Part shown: piece after piece, positions 27,235 through 35,848 of the stretch
How the letters are laid out: every line of letters starts with the position of its first letter
Numbering within the stretch: the stretch's first letter is position 1
NCBI GenBank assembly: GCA_021776175.1
Contig: JAJFGJ010000003.1
Coordinates: forward strand, 1-64,000
Length of the DNA: 64,000 nucleotides
Origin: Kiloniellaceae bacterium
GTDB lineage: Bacteria > Pseudomonadota > Alphaproteobacteria > Kiloniellales > J153
Direction of reading: 5' to 3'
Notes under the pieces: model-generated
Database searches by the model: none
Told to the model about the DNA's origin: nothing
The model's input: the letters and a program-made list of their open reading frames with translations, nothing else
Position numbers and translations under genes: made by a program

Positions 27235-27266
27235 TCCATGTACTGCGATTTACCGGAAATTTGCCC

Positions 27267-28157
27267 ATGGACGTTAAAACAATTACCGCCGGTGTCCTGA
27301 AGGTTGCCTATCTCGAATACGGTGCCGCCGATGGCTGGCCCTGCATTCTGGGTCATGGGTTTCCCTACGACGTTCATGCCTACACCGAGACGGCGCCGAT
27401 ATTGGCGCGGGCAGGGGCGCGGGTGATCGTGCCTTATCTGCGCGGCTATGGCCCGACACGATTTCTTTCGCCGGACACGCCGCGTTCGGGCGAGCAGGCG
27501 GCCCTGGGCGGGGATTTGCTGGCCCTGATGGACGCGCTTGATATCCAGCGCGCGGTGGTCGGCGGTTACGATTGGGGCGGGCGCGCGGCCTGTGTCGTGG
27601 CCTCCCTGTGGCCGGAGCGCGCCGCCGCCCTGGTATCGGGCAATTCCTACAACATCCAGGATATCGCGCGCTCGGGGGAACCCGCCCCGGCGGCGGCGGA
27701 AGCGGCCTTCTGGTACCAGTACTATTTTCATTCCGAGCGCGGCCGCCGCGGCCTGATCGAGAACCGGCGCGGCATCGCCCGTCAGTTGTGGCGCATGTGG
27801 TCGCCGACCTGGGATTTCGACGACGCGACCTTCGAGCAAACCGCGAAGGCCTTCGACAATCCGGATTTCGTCGAGGTGGTGGTTCATTCTTACCGCCACC
27901 GTTATGGACTGGTGCTTGGCGATCCGGCGGTCGCGCACATCGAGACCCGCCTAGCGGCGCAACCGCCCATAAGCGTGCCGGCGATCACCATAGACGGCGA
28001 CGCGGACGGCGTGGACAGCGGCACCGCCCACCACGCTCAAAAATTCACCGGCCCGCACCAACACCGGGTGTTCGCGCGGACGGGGCACAATCTGCCTCAG
28101 GAACAGCCCGAGGATTGGGCCCGCGCGATCCTGGACGCGCGCGCCATGGGCCGTTAG
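27267..28157 (+). CDS. Alpha/beta hydrolase, epoxide hydrolase/dehalogenase-like
   Basis: The 296-residue hydrolase has the oxyanion motif GHGFPYDVH, the nucleophile elbow GGYDWGGRA with aspartate as nucleophile, a cap region with tyrosines (FWYQYYFHS), and a late TGHNLPQEQP with the catalytic histidine. An aspartate nucleophile is the mark of soluble epoxide hydrolases and haloalkane dehalogenases rather than esterases. I start at the ATG at 27267; a TTG two codons earlier is unlikely. The unusual 11-bp repeat array sits directly upstream. The natural substrate is unknown. Confidence 0.87.
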   Translation: MDVKTITAGVLKVAYLEYGAADGWPCILGHGFPYDVHAYTETAPILARAGARVIVPYLRGYGPTRFLSPDTPRSGEQAALGGDLLALMDALDIQRAVVGGYDWGGRAACVVASLWPERAAALVSGNSYNIQDIARSGEPAPAAAEAAFWYQYYFHSERGRRGLIENRRGIARQLWRMWSPTWDFDDATFEQTAKAFDNPDFVEVVVHSYRHRYGLVLGDPAVAHIETRLAAQPPISVPAITIDGDADGVDSGTAHHAQKFTGPHQHRVFARTGHNLPQEQPEDWARAILDARAMGR

Positions 28158-28256
28158 CGGCCCGCGGATGTCATCGCCGCGCGATAGACTGATTTCCTTC
28201 CCGGTATTAGACTTGCCCCGCGCTTCCATAAGTGGCTTGAAATAGGACAACTCCAT

Positions 28257-29183
28257 ATGTGCCGTGCCTTACTCTATCTCGGGGAACCGGTCCTCCTCGA
28301 CGACCTGCTTTATAAACCCGACAGCTCGCTCGTGAAGCAGTCCTACATGCCGCGCATGCTGCGCATGTTGAATCTGGCGGGCTTCGGCATGATGGTGTGG
28401 GATAGATCGTCGATCGGCCCGGAGATCCCCTACCGCTATGGCACGACGAATCTGCCGGTGTTCGACCGCAATCTCAAAAGTATGGCCAACAAGATCAAGA
28501 CCAATTGCTTTCTCGGCCATGTCCGCGGCGTCACTTTGGACAGCGCGGTGACCATTACCGAACAAAACATCCATCCGTTTTGGTATCCCGGCGCCAAGCT
28601 GGTCTTGGCCCATAATGGCGACCTTCATGGTTTCGAGGAAATGCGCGACGACCTGCGCCTGCACATACGGCCCGAGATCGCCCGCCATATCTCGGGCTCG
28701 ACGGACAGCGAATGGATTTATGCGGTGTTGCTCTCGCAACTCAGCGATCCGGGTGAGTATTCAACCAATGACGAGGTTCGGCGCGCCATCGACAAGACCC
28801 TGGCCATCATCGGCAATGTGCGCGAGGCGCGCGGTATTTCCGTCGCGTCCTCGGTCAATCTTTTCATCTCGGACGGCCAGCAGATCTTCGCGGTGCGTTT
28901 TTGCTTCGATTTCGGCCGCTATGCCACCAACGACCCGGCCAAGGTACACGAGGCCAATCTGACCTATATCAGCCTCTGGTACACCTCGGGGCGGGAATAC
29001 GGTTACCATGACGAGGAATGGCAGATGGTCGGCGGCGCCGCGGCGGTCAATTCCGTCATAGTAGCCTCGGAACCACTGACATCCGATGTCGCCAAGTGGT
29101 TAGAGGTGCCTGAATACAGTGTGCTCCATACCGAGCGAAGAAACGACCGCACGGTCACCAATATCCATTACCTTAGCGTCTAG
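28257..29183 (+). CDS. Class II glutamine amidotransferase (YafJ-like)
   Basis: The protein begins Met-Cys, so Cys2 becomes the N-terminal nucleophile once Met1 is removed, as in Ntn amidotransferases. The glutamine-binding elements NCFLGHVRG, LAHNGDLHG and GSTDSEWIYA follow, as in the YafJ/GATase_4 group. The 308 residues contain only the glutaminase domain, so an acceptor enzyme should be supplied by another gene. It ends with a 4-base tail-to-tail overlap with the convergent cyclic-nucleotide-binding gene. The role is not known; relatives act in ergothioneine synthesis or remain uncharacterised. Confidence 0.85.
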   Translation: MCRALLYLGEPVLLDDLLYKPDSSLVKQSYMPRMLRMLNLAGFGMMVWDRSSIGPEIPYRYGTTNLPVFDRNLKSMANKIKTNCFLGHVRGVTLDSAVTITEQNIHPFWYPGAKLVLAHNGDLHGFEEMRDDLRLHIRPEIARHISGSTDSEWIYAVLLSQLSDPGEYSTNDEVRRAIDKTLAIIGNVREARGISVASSVNLFISDGQQIFAVRFCFDFGRYATNDPAKVHEANLTYISLWYTSGREYGYHDEEWQMVGGAAAVNSVIVASEPLTSDVAKWLEVPEYSVLHTERRNDRTVTNIHYLSV

Positions 29184-30220
29184 CGCGGGCCGTTTTTCTC
29201 CGCCGTTGACCGGCGGCGGCTTTTTGCCCCTTCCAAGACATGATCCTGGCTAACCAAAGTGGTCAGAAGGTTGTCCGCGGTCTTCAACTCCTGGAGCTGA
29301 TTGGCGCCGACCATGTTTTGAAACTTGAGACATTCCGTGGTCTCGCCAAGGTAGAGGTCCCGGAACGCCGATTGGCCGAAAGACAAGAGGAACGCGGCGG
29401 AGCGTACCCGGGCATCGCTGTCGCGCGCGGTTTCCGCGATCAAGGCGTTGGCGCCGCACAGACGGCCGGGTCCGAGAATCGACAACTGATAGCGGCGGTC
29501 GCGACTCACCGAAATTTCTATGGCGCCGCGTACCAGGACATAAAAACACTCCGCCGGCGCGCCTTCGCGGTACAGAAATTCGCCGCGCGGCAATTCGAGT
29601 ACTTTGGCATGGGCCACGAAGCGGTCGATCTCACTCTCGGTGAAATGCGCGAACGCGGGAATGATCGGCAAGAACGGCCGATAGTCGAAAGATGGCGCCC
29701 GGTGCGGGCCTTCCCCGGGCGATGTGGGCTTGGCCGCCGATGCGAATGAAGGCGGGCCATGGGCCTCGCAGTCCCATTGCTCCAGAATGCGTCCCTGGAG
29801 TTCCTCCAGGCGCTTGGTCAGGCGGTAAATCACACTGCGAAGAATCTTGAAGGCGGGGGCGCTCATTTGATCGAGCGCGGCATGAAAGAAATAATAGGAT
29901 ACGCTCAAAATCGTGGATGGTGTCATGGCCCGCACGGTCGCGGACCTGGTTCCGCCGGCGACCAGCGCCATCTCGCCGATCATGCTTCCCGGTTCGATCA
30001 CCCCGACCTGCGCCGCGCCGCCCCCGGGAAGCGCCTTTAATGCCTCCAACTCGCCGTCGATCAGAAAGCAGGCGCTGGTCGCCGCGTCGCCCTCGACATA
30101 AAGGGTCTCGCCCGCCGCGATCGACGCCTCGGTGAAACACCCCGCGATCTCTTCGATCTCCGCCTCTTGGAGATCGCCGAACATGGGAATTTTCTTCAAT
30201 AGTTCCGGTGTGACCGTCAT
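29180..30220 (-). CDS. Protein with two cyclic-nucleotide-binding domains
   Basis: About 346 residues. The first cNMP domain (about 1-135) carries GEMALVAGGTRSATVRA, an intact phosphate-binding cassette with the conserved E, R and A. The second (about 185-310) has GEFLYREGAPAECFYVLVRG, but its cassette LCGANALIAETARDSDARV lacks the G-E-x-A-L core, so it probably does not bind ligand. There is no DNA-binding helix-turn-helix, unlike CRP. The protein probably acts by protein contact after cAMP or cGMP binding. It lies 80 bases downstream of the DsrC-desulfurase fusion on the same strand and may belong to that operon. An adenylate cyclase is encoded at 37.5 kb. Confidence 0.85.
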   Translation of the reverse strand: MTVTPELLKKIPMFGDLQEAEIEEIAGCFTEASIAAGETLYVEGDAATSACFLIDGELEALKALPGGGAAQVGVIEPGSMIGEMALVAGGTRSATVRAMTPSTILSVSYYFFHAALDQMSAPAFKILRSVIYRLTKRLEELQGRILEQWDCEAHGPPSFASAAKPTSPGEGPHRAPSFDYRPFLPIIPAFAHFTESEIDRFVAHAKVLELPRGEFLYREGAPAECFYVLVRGAIEISVSRDRRYQLSILGPGRLCGANALIAETARDSDARVRSAAFLLSFGQSAFRDLYLGETTECLKFQNMVGANQLQELKTADNLLTTLVSQDHVLEGAKSRRRSTAEKNGPR

Positions 30221-30300
30221 GGCGACCAAAATGCTGAATACCCGCGCACCCTTAAAAGATCAGTGCCCACTATAGTCCAAATCGCGCGCCGCCGCCTTCG

Positions 30301-31746
30301 TCACGCGCTTTTACGCGCATCGCCATCCTGGGACTGAAGCTGATCGAGGATTTTCGGGAGGTGTTCGAAAAGATAGTCGATATCCTCTTTCGTCGTCTCG
30401 TGGCCAAAGCTAAAGCGGATCGTGCCATAACGATTGCTATCCACGCCAATGGCTTCGAGAACGTGCGATATCTTGTCGTCTCCCGCGCTGCAGGCGGATC
30501 CGGCCGAGACATAGACACCGATCTGGTCGAAGCTCAGTAGTAAGGAGCCGCTATCGACGCCGGGGAATCCCACGCTCAGGTTGTGAGGCAGGCGCGATTC
30601 CATGGTGCCGTTGACGATCGCGTCCGGCACCGATTCCTTCAGCTTGGAAAGAAACCGCTGGCGCAAAAAATCGTAGCGGGCGTTACGCTCGTCCAGTTCG
30701 CCCCGGCTGAGTTTCGCCGCCAGTCCCATGGCCAAAATGCCGGCCACGTTTTCGGTTCCCGAGCGCAAGCCCTTTTCCTGCCCGCCACCATGGATCAATG
30801 GATTAAGGGTGATTTCCTGGCCCAGATAAATCACGCCCACGCCTTTAGGCGCGTAGATTTTGTGGCCCGATAGGGTGAGGATATCGATCCCCATGTCTTT
30901 TGGCGCCAACCGAATCTTAGCGAATGCCTGTATGGCGTCGACGTGGAACGGGACCTTGCGCGCTTGGCAGATGGCGCCGATTTCCGCTATCGGGTAGATG
31001 GTGCCGATCTCGTTGTTGGCGGCCATGATCGAGACCAAGATGGTATCTTTCCGCATCGCTTGTTCGACCGCTTGGGCCGACAGCGTGCCGTCCGCCGCGA
31101 CCGGCAGAAAGGTCACTTCATAGCCCTGGGATTCGAGCACCCGCAAGGTATCCAAGACCGATGGATGCTCCACGTTGGTACTGATTATGTGCCCGGAACC
31201 GTGCTTATCGGCGATACCCTTGATGGCCAGGTTGTTGGCTTCGGTACCGGAGCCGGTAAAGAAAATCTGTGCGGGTTCCGCCCGCAAGCATTTGGCGATA
31301 CGCCTGCGGGCCCGGTGGATAACGTCATGGGCCACCCCCCCGATACCGTAGGAACTGCTGGGATTGCCGAAGGAGCGGGTGTCCTGGAAGAAAGAAACCA
31401 GCGCATCGGCGACTTCCCGCCGAACCGGCGTGGTGGCGTTGCTGTCGAAATAGACTTCGCGCGGGTTGTCGACCTCGACCAGCGCGACGGCTTTGCAACC
31501 CTTATCGGTGGTTTGTATCGGTATGCCGACCCAGGTGTAGACCGAAGTCAGGCCGTTGGGGAAGATATCCTCTATGGTGTCGCGGTCAATTTCGGTGTTG
31601 CGGCGGATATTGGTGTAGAGCGGACCGACACGGCGTTCGCGGTAATAGTTCCAGGCATAATCCAGGACCGTCAGGTGCCGCGGCGTGAGTTGGATGCCCA
31701 TCACCTTTGCCATCTGATGGCAACGCATCTTCGCCAGAGCGTGCAT
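30301..31746 (-). CDS. DsrC/TusE-like domain fused to cysteine desulfurase (NifS/IscS type)
   Basis: Residues 1-85 or so align with TusE/DsrC: LTPRHLTVLDYAWNYYRE matches the WxVVxxxRxFYxE helix, and DIFPNG then WVGIP match the LFPxGP and IAGLP steps. The cysteine that ends TusE (PVKCI) is kept as DKGC, but the chain then runs on. From about residue 93 there is a complete class V aminotransferase: YFDSNATTP, GSGTEANNLAIKG, NVEHPSVLDT, VDAIQAFAKI, the PLP lysine in LSGHKIYAPKG, RSGTENV, and the catalytic cysteine in AGSACSAGDD. The fusion would make persulfide from cysteine and could pass it to its own DsrC-like cysteine. It follows the DUF169 gene by 9 bases, so the two are almost certainly co-expressed. 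Confidence 0.83.
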   Translation of the reverse strand: MHALAKMRCHQMAKVMGIQLTPRHLTVLDYAWNYYRERRVGPLYTNIRRNTEIDRDTIEDIFPNGLTSVYTWVGIPIQTTDKGCKAVALVEVDNPREVYFDSNATTPVRREVADALVSFFQDTRSFGNPSSSYGIGGVAHDVIHRARRRIAKCLRAEPAQIFFTGSGTEANNLAIKGIADKHGSGHIISTNVEHPSVLDTLRVLESQGYEVTFLPVAADGTLSAQAVEQAMRKDTILVSIMAANNEIGTIYPIAEIGAICQARKVPFHVDAIQAFAKIRLAPKDMGIDILTLSGHKIYAPKGVGVIYLGQEITLNPLIHGGGQEKGLRSGTENVAGILAMGLAAKLSRGELDERNARYDFLRQRFLSKLKESVPDAIVNGTMESRLPHNLSVGFPGVDSGSLLLSFDQIGVYVSAGSACSAGDDKISHVLEAIGVDSNRYGTIRFSFGHETTKEDIDYLFEHLPKILDQLQSQDGDARKSA

Positions 31747-31755
31747 CGGCCTATC

Positions 31756-32637
31756 CTAACCGGCCGTGGCCGACTGTGCCCCCGGATAGGCCGCGAAGGG
31801 GAAGCCGCCCGCCGAATCTTCCATGCCCTGGACAATTTCCTTGAAGACACTGAATGGCATGCCGATACCCATGCGGTCGGCCTCGAACGCGGCGATCAAA
31901 CGGGCGCCAAGGCAATACGTCGAGACATTCATCTCCTGGGTCAGGTAGGGGCGAACGATCAGGTCGGAGTTCACCACGCGCAGGCCGCCCATGCTCGCAT
32001 TGACGCGCTTGCCGGTGTGGAACTGATAGGCCTGAATGATTCGCGTCAGCTCGACCGGCCGCACCGACAAGACCACGACATCCGGCTCCACATCCTCGTC
32101 GTCGAAATCGAGCGCGTATAGGAATACTGCCTGAGTCGTGGCCGGTTGTATGGCCACCATGTCGGCCATGGCGCGTTGCGCCGTCTGCGGGCTGTCGTAA
32201 CGGCCGGTATCGTCCGGACCGAAGAGCGCGAAGTCAGACCGCCCGGCCGCGGTGCAGGCGTAGACCGTGCCGTCGGTGAAGTCCTTGGGTGTCGGGGGGG
32301 TGAAGTGATCCTTGTTGCCCGCCTGGGCTTTCATGATGTCCGTATAGACCAGGGATTCACCCATCGGCTGATCTTGATTCTTGTCAACCAAGCCGAAGGT
32401 AATAGCCGCCGCGACGCAGCCGATTGATTTGGGAGTCAAAAGAACGGAATCGCCAAAGCCGGCCTGGCGCGTGCTTTGACAACTGGTCAAGGTCAGGCCC
32501 TGCGGCTCGTAGTCGCGCACACCCGCCGGTATCTCGTCGCCCTGATTATAGAATTTCACGCACGCCGTGGGCACGGAAAGATCTTCGACACCCAGCGCGG
32601 CGATCATTCGATCGTGTAGGTTTTTTACCTGCGTCAT
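31756..32637 (-). CDS. DUF169 family protein
   Basis: The 293-residue protein resembles the DUF169 family, with conserved cysteines in SVPTACVKF, LTSCQSTRQAG, SIGCVAAAITFGL and VYACTAAGRSDF. It has no signal peptide or membrane segment, so it is cytoplasmic. The function of the family is unknown. Here it is the first gene of a unit with the DsrC-cysteine desulfurase fusion, which suggests a sulfur-related task such as persulfide acceptance or thiolation. The ATG at 32637 follows GGGAGAGAGTGAAGA. An AT-rich promoter region lies at about 32690-32790. Confidence 0.7.
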   Translation of the reverse strand: MTQVKNLHDRMIAALGVEDLSVPTACVKFYNQGDEIPAGVRDYEPQGLTLTSCQSTRQAGFGDSVLLTPKSIGCVAAAITFGLVDKNQDQPMGESLVYTDIMKAQAGNKDHFTPPTPKDFTDGTVYACTAAGRSDFALFGPDDTGRYDSPQTAQRAMADMVAIQPATTQAVFLYALDFDDEDVEPDVVVLSVRPVELTRIIQAYQFHTGKRVNASMGGLRVVNSDLIVRPYLTQEMNVSTYCLGARLIAAFEADRMGIGMPFSVFKEIVQGMEDSAGGFPFAAYPGAQSATAG

Positions 32638-32841
32638 TCTTCACTCTCTCCCGTTGAGCTTTATGCGATGGCGTGGCCTCTTTATTAGATTCTGAGGCGT
32701 TCACCTTCATTTTTTGTTCAACTTAAATCGAAACCTAGCCCCCTAGTCTAGGAGACTACTTGTCGCTGTTTGCTTAATAATTTGCCTTCTAACAAATAGA
32801 TACGATAGAGGGATCGAATAGACACGAAGGAGGAATACTAA

Positions 32842-32960
32842 TCAAGCCGCGCCGCCGCTTTTACCCGCTTCGTCGAACAGACAGTCGCGGAAGTCGGTGC
32901 TTGGCGGCGCGGCGGCGGGGTGGGCATAGTTCGATTTCAAGACCGGCCCGCAAGGGCCGG
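32842..32960 (-). pseudogene. 3'-end remnant of a second copy of the neighbouring LysR gene
   Basis: Read on the minus strand, this stretch encodes FRDCLFDEAGKSGGAA and then a stop, against FRDWLFDEVGKGSGAK at the end of the LysR gene at 34253. Upstream of that it keeps LKSNYA against MRSNYA, and the gaccggcccgcaagggccgg patch parallels the LysR sequence at 34374-34393. No N-terminal part survives. Because it has the same orientation as the intact LysR gene and lies on the other side of the SHMT-like gene, it is best explained by tandem duplication followed by deletion. Confidence 0.75.
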
Positions 32961-32983
32961 AGCCGCGGAAAAGGGGGCTAGAG

Positions 32984-34249
32984 ATGACTGGATATTCCCA
33001 GGTACGGCTCGCCGAAACGGATCCGCTGATCGCCGGCGCGCTGGCGGGTGAGAAAGCGCGCCAAGAATCGCAGATCGAGCTCATCGCCTCGGAAAATATC
33101 GTGAGCCGGGCGGTGCTCCATGTCCTTGGCCATGAAATGACCAACAAGACGCTCGAAGGCTATCCCGGGGCGCGGTTCCACGGCGGCGGCCGTTTCGCGG
33201 ATATCGCCGAACAGGCCGCGCTCGACCGCGCGAAAGAATTATTCGGCTGCGCCTATGCGAACGTTCAGCCCCATTCCGGCAGCCAAGCGAACCTCGCGGT
33301 ATTTTTCGCGCTGCTGAAACCCGGAGACAAGGTGCTGAGCCTCGACCTCGCGGCCGGCGGCCACCTGAGCCATGGGCTTGGGGTGAACCTCTCGGGACGC
33401 TGGTTCAGCGCCCATCACTACGGGGTGGAGCGCGAAACGGGCCTCATCGACTACGATAAGGTGGAGAAACAGGCGGCCGAGTTGAGCCCGAAACTGCTGA
33501 TTGCCGGCGGTTCGGCCTATCCCCGCGAGATCGACTTCGAGCGCATGGGCGCGATCGCCCGCAAGGTGGGGGCGTATTTCCTCGCCGACATGGCGCATAT
33601 CGCCGGCCTGGTGGCCGGCGGTGTGCATCCCTCGCCGCTGCCCCATGCGGATATCGTGACCTGCACCACGACCAAGACGCTGCGCGGTCCACGGGGCGGG
33701 GTCAACCTCTCCAACAACCTGGACTGGCGGCGCAAGCTGCAGGCGGCGGTGTTCCCCGGTGTGCAGGGCAGCATTCATACCCAGGTGATCGCCGCCAAGG
33801 CCGTGTGTTTCGGCGAGGCGCTCACACCGGCGTTCAAGGCCTATGCCGCCCAGGTCAAGGCGAACGCCGCGGCCTTGGCGGCAACGCTTACCGATCGCGG
33901 TATCCGCATCGTCTCCGGCGGAACGGACACCCATGTGGTTCTGCTGGATCTCTCGCCCCAGGGCCTCACGGGCATGGCGGTACAGAATATTCTTGAAGAA
34001 GCGGGCATTACCTCCAACAAGAACCCGATTCCCTTCGATGCCCCGAAACCGGCCGATTGGGTGGGTCTGCGCCTCGGCTCCAGCGCCGCGACAACGCGGG
34101 GAATGAAAGAAGCCGAGTTCTCCGAGCTCGGCCGGATCATCGCCGAACTTACCCTGGCCGTGGCCTCCGGCGACACGAGGCACGCGGTCGCGTCGGCGCG
34201 CGAGCGCTGCGCCGCGCTGTGCGCCCGCTTCCCGATCTATGAGAACTAA
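32984..34249 (+). CDS. SHMT-like PLP enzyme with altered active site
   Basis: The 421-residue fold-type I PLP enzyme is close to serine hydroxymethyltransferase: LIASENIVSRAVL, HSGSQAN, DMAHIAGLVAGG, the PLP lysine in TTTKTLRGPRGG and SSAATTRGM are all present. Several residues that matter in E. coli GlyA are changed. TNKYAEGYPGKRYYGG becomes TNKTLEGYPGARFHGG, so the tyrosines at GlyA positions 55 and 65 are Thr and His, and the histidine before the PLP lysine is Thr. This argues against ordinary GlyA and for an SHMT-related aldolase or transaldolase acting on another beta-hydroxy amino acid. A LysR gene converges on it from 3 bases downstream and probably regulates it. Confidence 0.8.
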   Translation: MTGYSQVRLAETDPLIAGALAGEKARQESQIELIASENIVSRAVLHVLGHEMTNKTLEGYPGARFHGGGRFADIAEQAALDRAKELFGCAYANVQPHSGSQANLAVFFALLKPGDKVLSLDLAAGGHLSHGLGVNLSGRWFSAHHYGVERETGLIDYDKVEKQAAELSPKLLIAGGSAYPREIDFERMGAIARKVGAYFLADMAHIAGLVAGGVHPSPLPHADIVTCTTTKTLRGPRGGVNLSNNLDWRRKLQAAVFPGVQGSIHTQVIAAKAVCFGEALTPAFKAYAAQVKANAAALAATLTDRGIRIVSGGTDTHVVLLDLSPQGLTGMAVQNILEEAGITSNKNPIPFDAPKPADWVGLRLGSSAATTRGMKEAEFSELGRIIAELTLAVASGDTRHAVASARERCAALCARFPIYEN

Positions 34250-34252
34250 GCC

Positions 34253-35164
34253 TCACTTGGCGCCGCTACCTTTCCCGACTTCGTCGAACAGCCAGTCGCG
34301 GAAGGCTTTGATCTTGGGCTTGTCGGCGGTGCCGTGCGGCGAGACGACGTAGCAGGCGTAATTGGACCTCATGGCCGGTCCGAAGGGCCGGACCAGGCGC
34401 CCGGCCTCCAAATCGAGATCGACCAGGGAGGATCGCGTCAGCGCGACCCCCTGGGCATCGATGGCGGCCTGGATGACCAGGCTTGAATGGCTATAGCGCT
34501 GGCCGCGGCCAAGCCTGATGCCGCGCACGCCGCTTTTTTCCAGCCAGTTGCCCCAATGGGGAAACTCCGACGCCCCGACATCGTCATGCAGCAAGGTGTG
34601 ATATTTCAAGTCGGCTGGGGTCAAGAGGGGATGAGGGCCTTCCATCAGCTTCGGACTGCAGACCGGGAAAACCTCGTCGTCGAACAGCAGATCGACCCTG
34701 AGGCCGGGATAGCGGCCGAGGCCGAAACGGATTCCCATGTCGAAGTCGTCGCGGGTGAAGTCGACCACTGAATCGGCGGCGGCGACCATCACATCGATGT
34801 CCGGCTCGCGGTCCCGGAACGCGGGCAATCGCGGCAGCAGCCACTTGGCGGCGAAGGAGTTCGCCACCGTGACCTTGAGCGGCCCGGTCTGTTCCTCCAG
34901 ACGCATCCTGCGGGTCGCGGCCTCCATGAGATCGAAGGCCTCGCCGAGTGCCGGCTGATAGATCTGGCCGGCGTCGGTCAGCATGAGCCGCCGGTTGAAC
35001 CGGCGAAACAGCGAGATACCCAGGATATCCTCCAGCCCCTTGACCTGATGACTGATGGCGGCCTGGGTCACGTTCAGTTCCCCGGCCGCCTTGGTAAAGC
35101 TCAAGTGCCGCGCGGCGGCCTCGAAGGCGCGCAGGGCGTTGAGGGGAGGGAGGCGCCGGCCCAT
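34253..35164 (-). CDS. LysR-type regulator, GcvA-like
   Basis: I place the start at the ATG at 35164, preceded by AGGA, giving MGRRLPPLNALRAFEAAAR and a 303-residue protein. The winged helix-turn-helix (LSFTKAAGELNVTQAAISHQ) is followed by the LysR effector domain, with SFAAKWLLPRLPAF and the typical GcvA-like C-terminus. GcvA-type regulators respond to glycine or related amino acids, which would fit the neighbouring SHMT-like gene. It is transcribed toward that gene, tail to tail, so any regulation would be in trans at a distance. A remnant of its 3' end lies at 32842-32960. Confidence 0.9.
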   Translation of the reverse strand: MGRRLPPLNALRAFEAAARHLSFTKAAGELNVTQAAISHQVKGLEDILGISLFRRFNRRLMLTDAGQIYQPALGEAFDLMEAATRRMRLEEQTGPLKVTVANSFAAKWLLPRLPAFRDREPDIDVMVAAADSVVDFTRDDFDMGIRFGLGRYPGLRVDLLFDDEVFPVCSPKLMEGPHPLLTPADLKYHTLLHDDVGASEFPHWGNWLEKSGVRGIRLGRGQRYSHSSLVIQAAIDAQGVALTRSSLVDLDLEAGRLVRPFGPAMRSNYACYVVSPHGTADKPKIKAFRDWLFDEVGKGSGAK

Positions 35165-35338
35165 GACATCATTCCTATTAGAAATACTAATCCGAAACAT
35201 GAAATAACATCGTTTGATGAATTCGTCAAACGGGCATATCTATTCACCAAGCAAGGCACACGTTGTCTTAATTTATTTCCTATAATCCTTGGAATCGCGC
35301 CGAAATGCGGGCTCCAGGATCGGATAAGGAGAGTCGAG

Positions 35339-35608
35339 ATGAACAAGGCAGCTTACGCACCCTACGGGGTTCAAATGGCCACCGTCCTGGCGCGCGGCAC
35401 GGAGATTGGCGCCCATGGCGCCGGCGGTTTCGTATCGCGCCTGCTTCGCCTGCCGGTATCGCTGATCGAAGGCCTGTATACCTGGCAGCGGCGGATCGAC
35501 GACCGGAACCGGATGCGCCACTTGGACGACCGCCTGCTCGCCGATATGGGCATGGACCGGGCCGATAGGGAACGCGAGATCTCGCTCCCCTTCTGGCGCG
35601 CCTCCTAA
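35339..35608 (+). CDS. DUF1127 small protein
   Basis: The 89-residue protein starts at 35339 after AAGGAGAG. Its last third, RMRHLDDRLLADMGMDRADR, is the DUF1127 (YjiS-like) motif of arginine-rich small proteins common in alphaproteobacteria. A relative in Agrobacterium binds RNA and affects phosphate and RNA metabolism; that role is an analogy here. The N-terminal part is a weak amphipathic region. A clear intrinsic terminator follows, so it is a single-gene unit. Confidence 0.82.
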   Translation: MNKAAYAPYGVQMATVLARGTEIGAHGAGGFVSRLLRLPVSLIEGLYTWQRRIDDRNRMRHLDDRLLADMGMDRADREREISLPFWRAS

Positions 35609-35620
35609 GGCCAAGCTCAC

Positions 35621-35662
35621 AAAAAGGGCCGTGCCGGATTTCCCTGGCACGGCCCTTTTTTT
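35621..35662 (+). terminator. Rho-independent terminator
   Basis: The stem agggccgtgcc / ggcacggccct encloses the loop ggatttccct and is followed by a run of seven T. It ends the DUF1127 transcript; the A-run on its left makes it work on the opposite strand as well. Confidence 0.93.
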
Positions 35663-35848
35663 ATACCGGCGGATTCCAGGCCACGTACTCATAAACGGAA
35701 AATCGTCATCCCGGATCGAGTCCTGAATGACGGATGGGTATGTAACCTAAACCGCGAGCAGCCCCCAGGTTATCTTATCGGCCAGAGCGAAGCCGAGCGC
35801 GACCGTCGCGGCGCTGAAGACGTGGCTATGAGGCGGCGGTATGAATCC

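Noticed and set aside
35747..35848. Read-through extension of NAD kinase after its TGA
   Set aside because: About 30 in-frame codons encode a hydrophobic tail ending ITWGLLAV, but NAD kinase is complete without it and there is no own start codon; probably chance or a decayed small gene.
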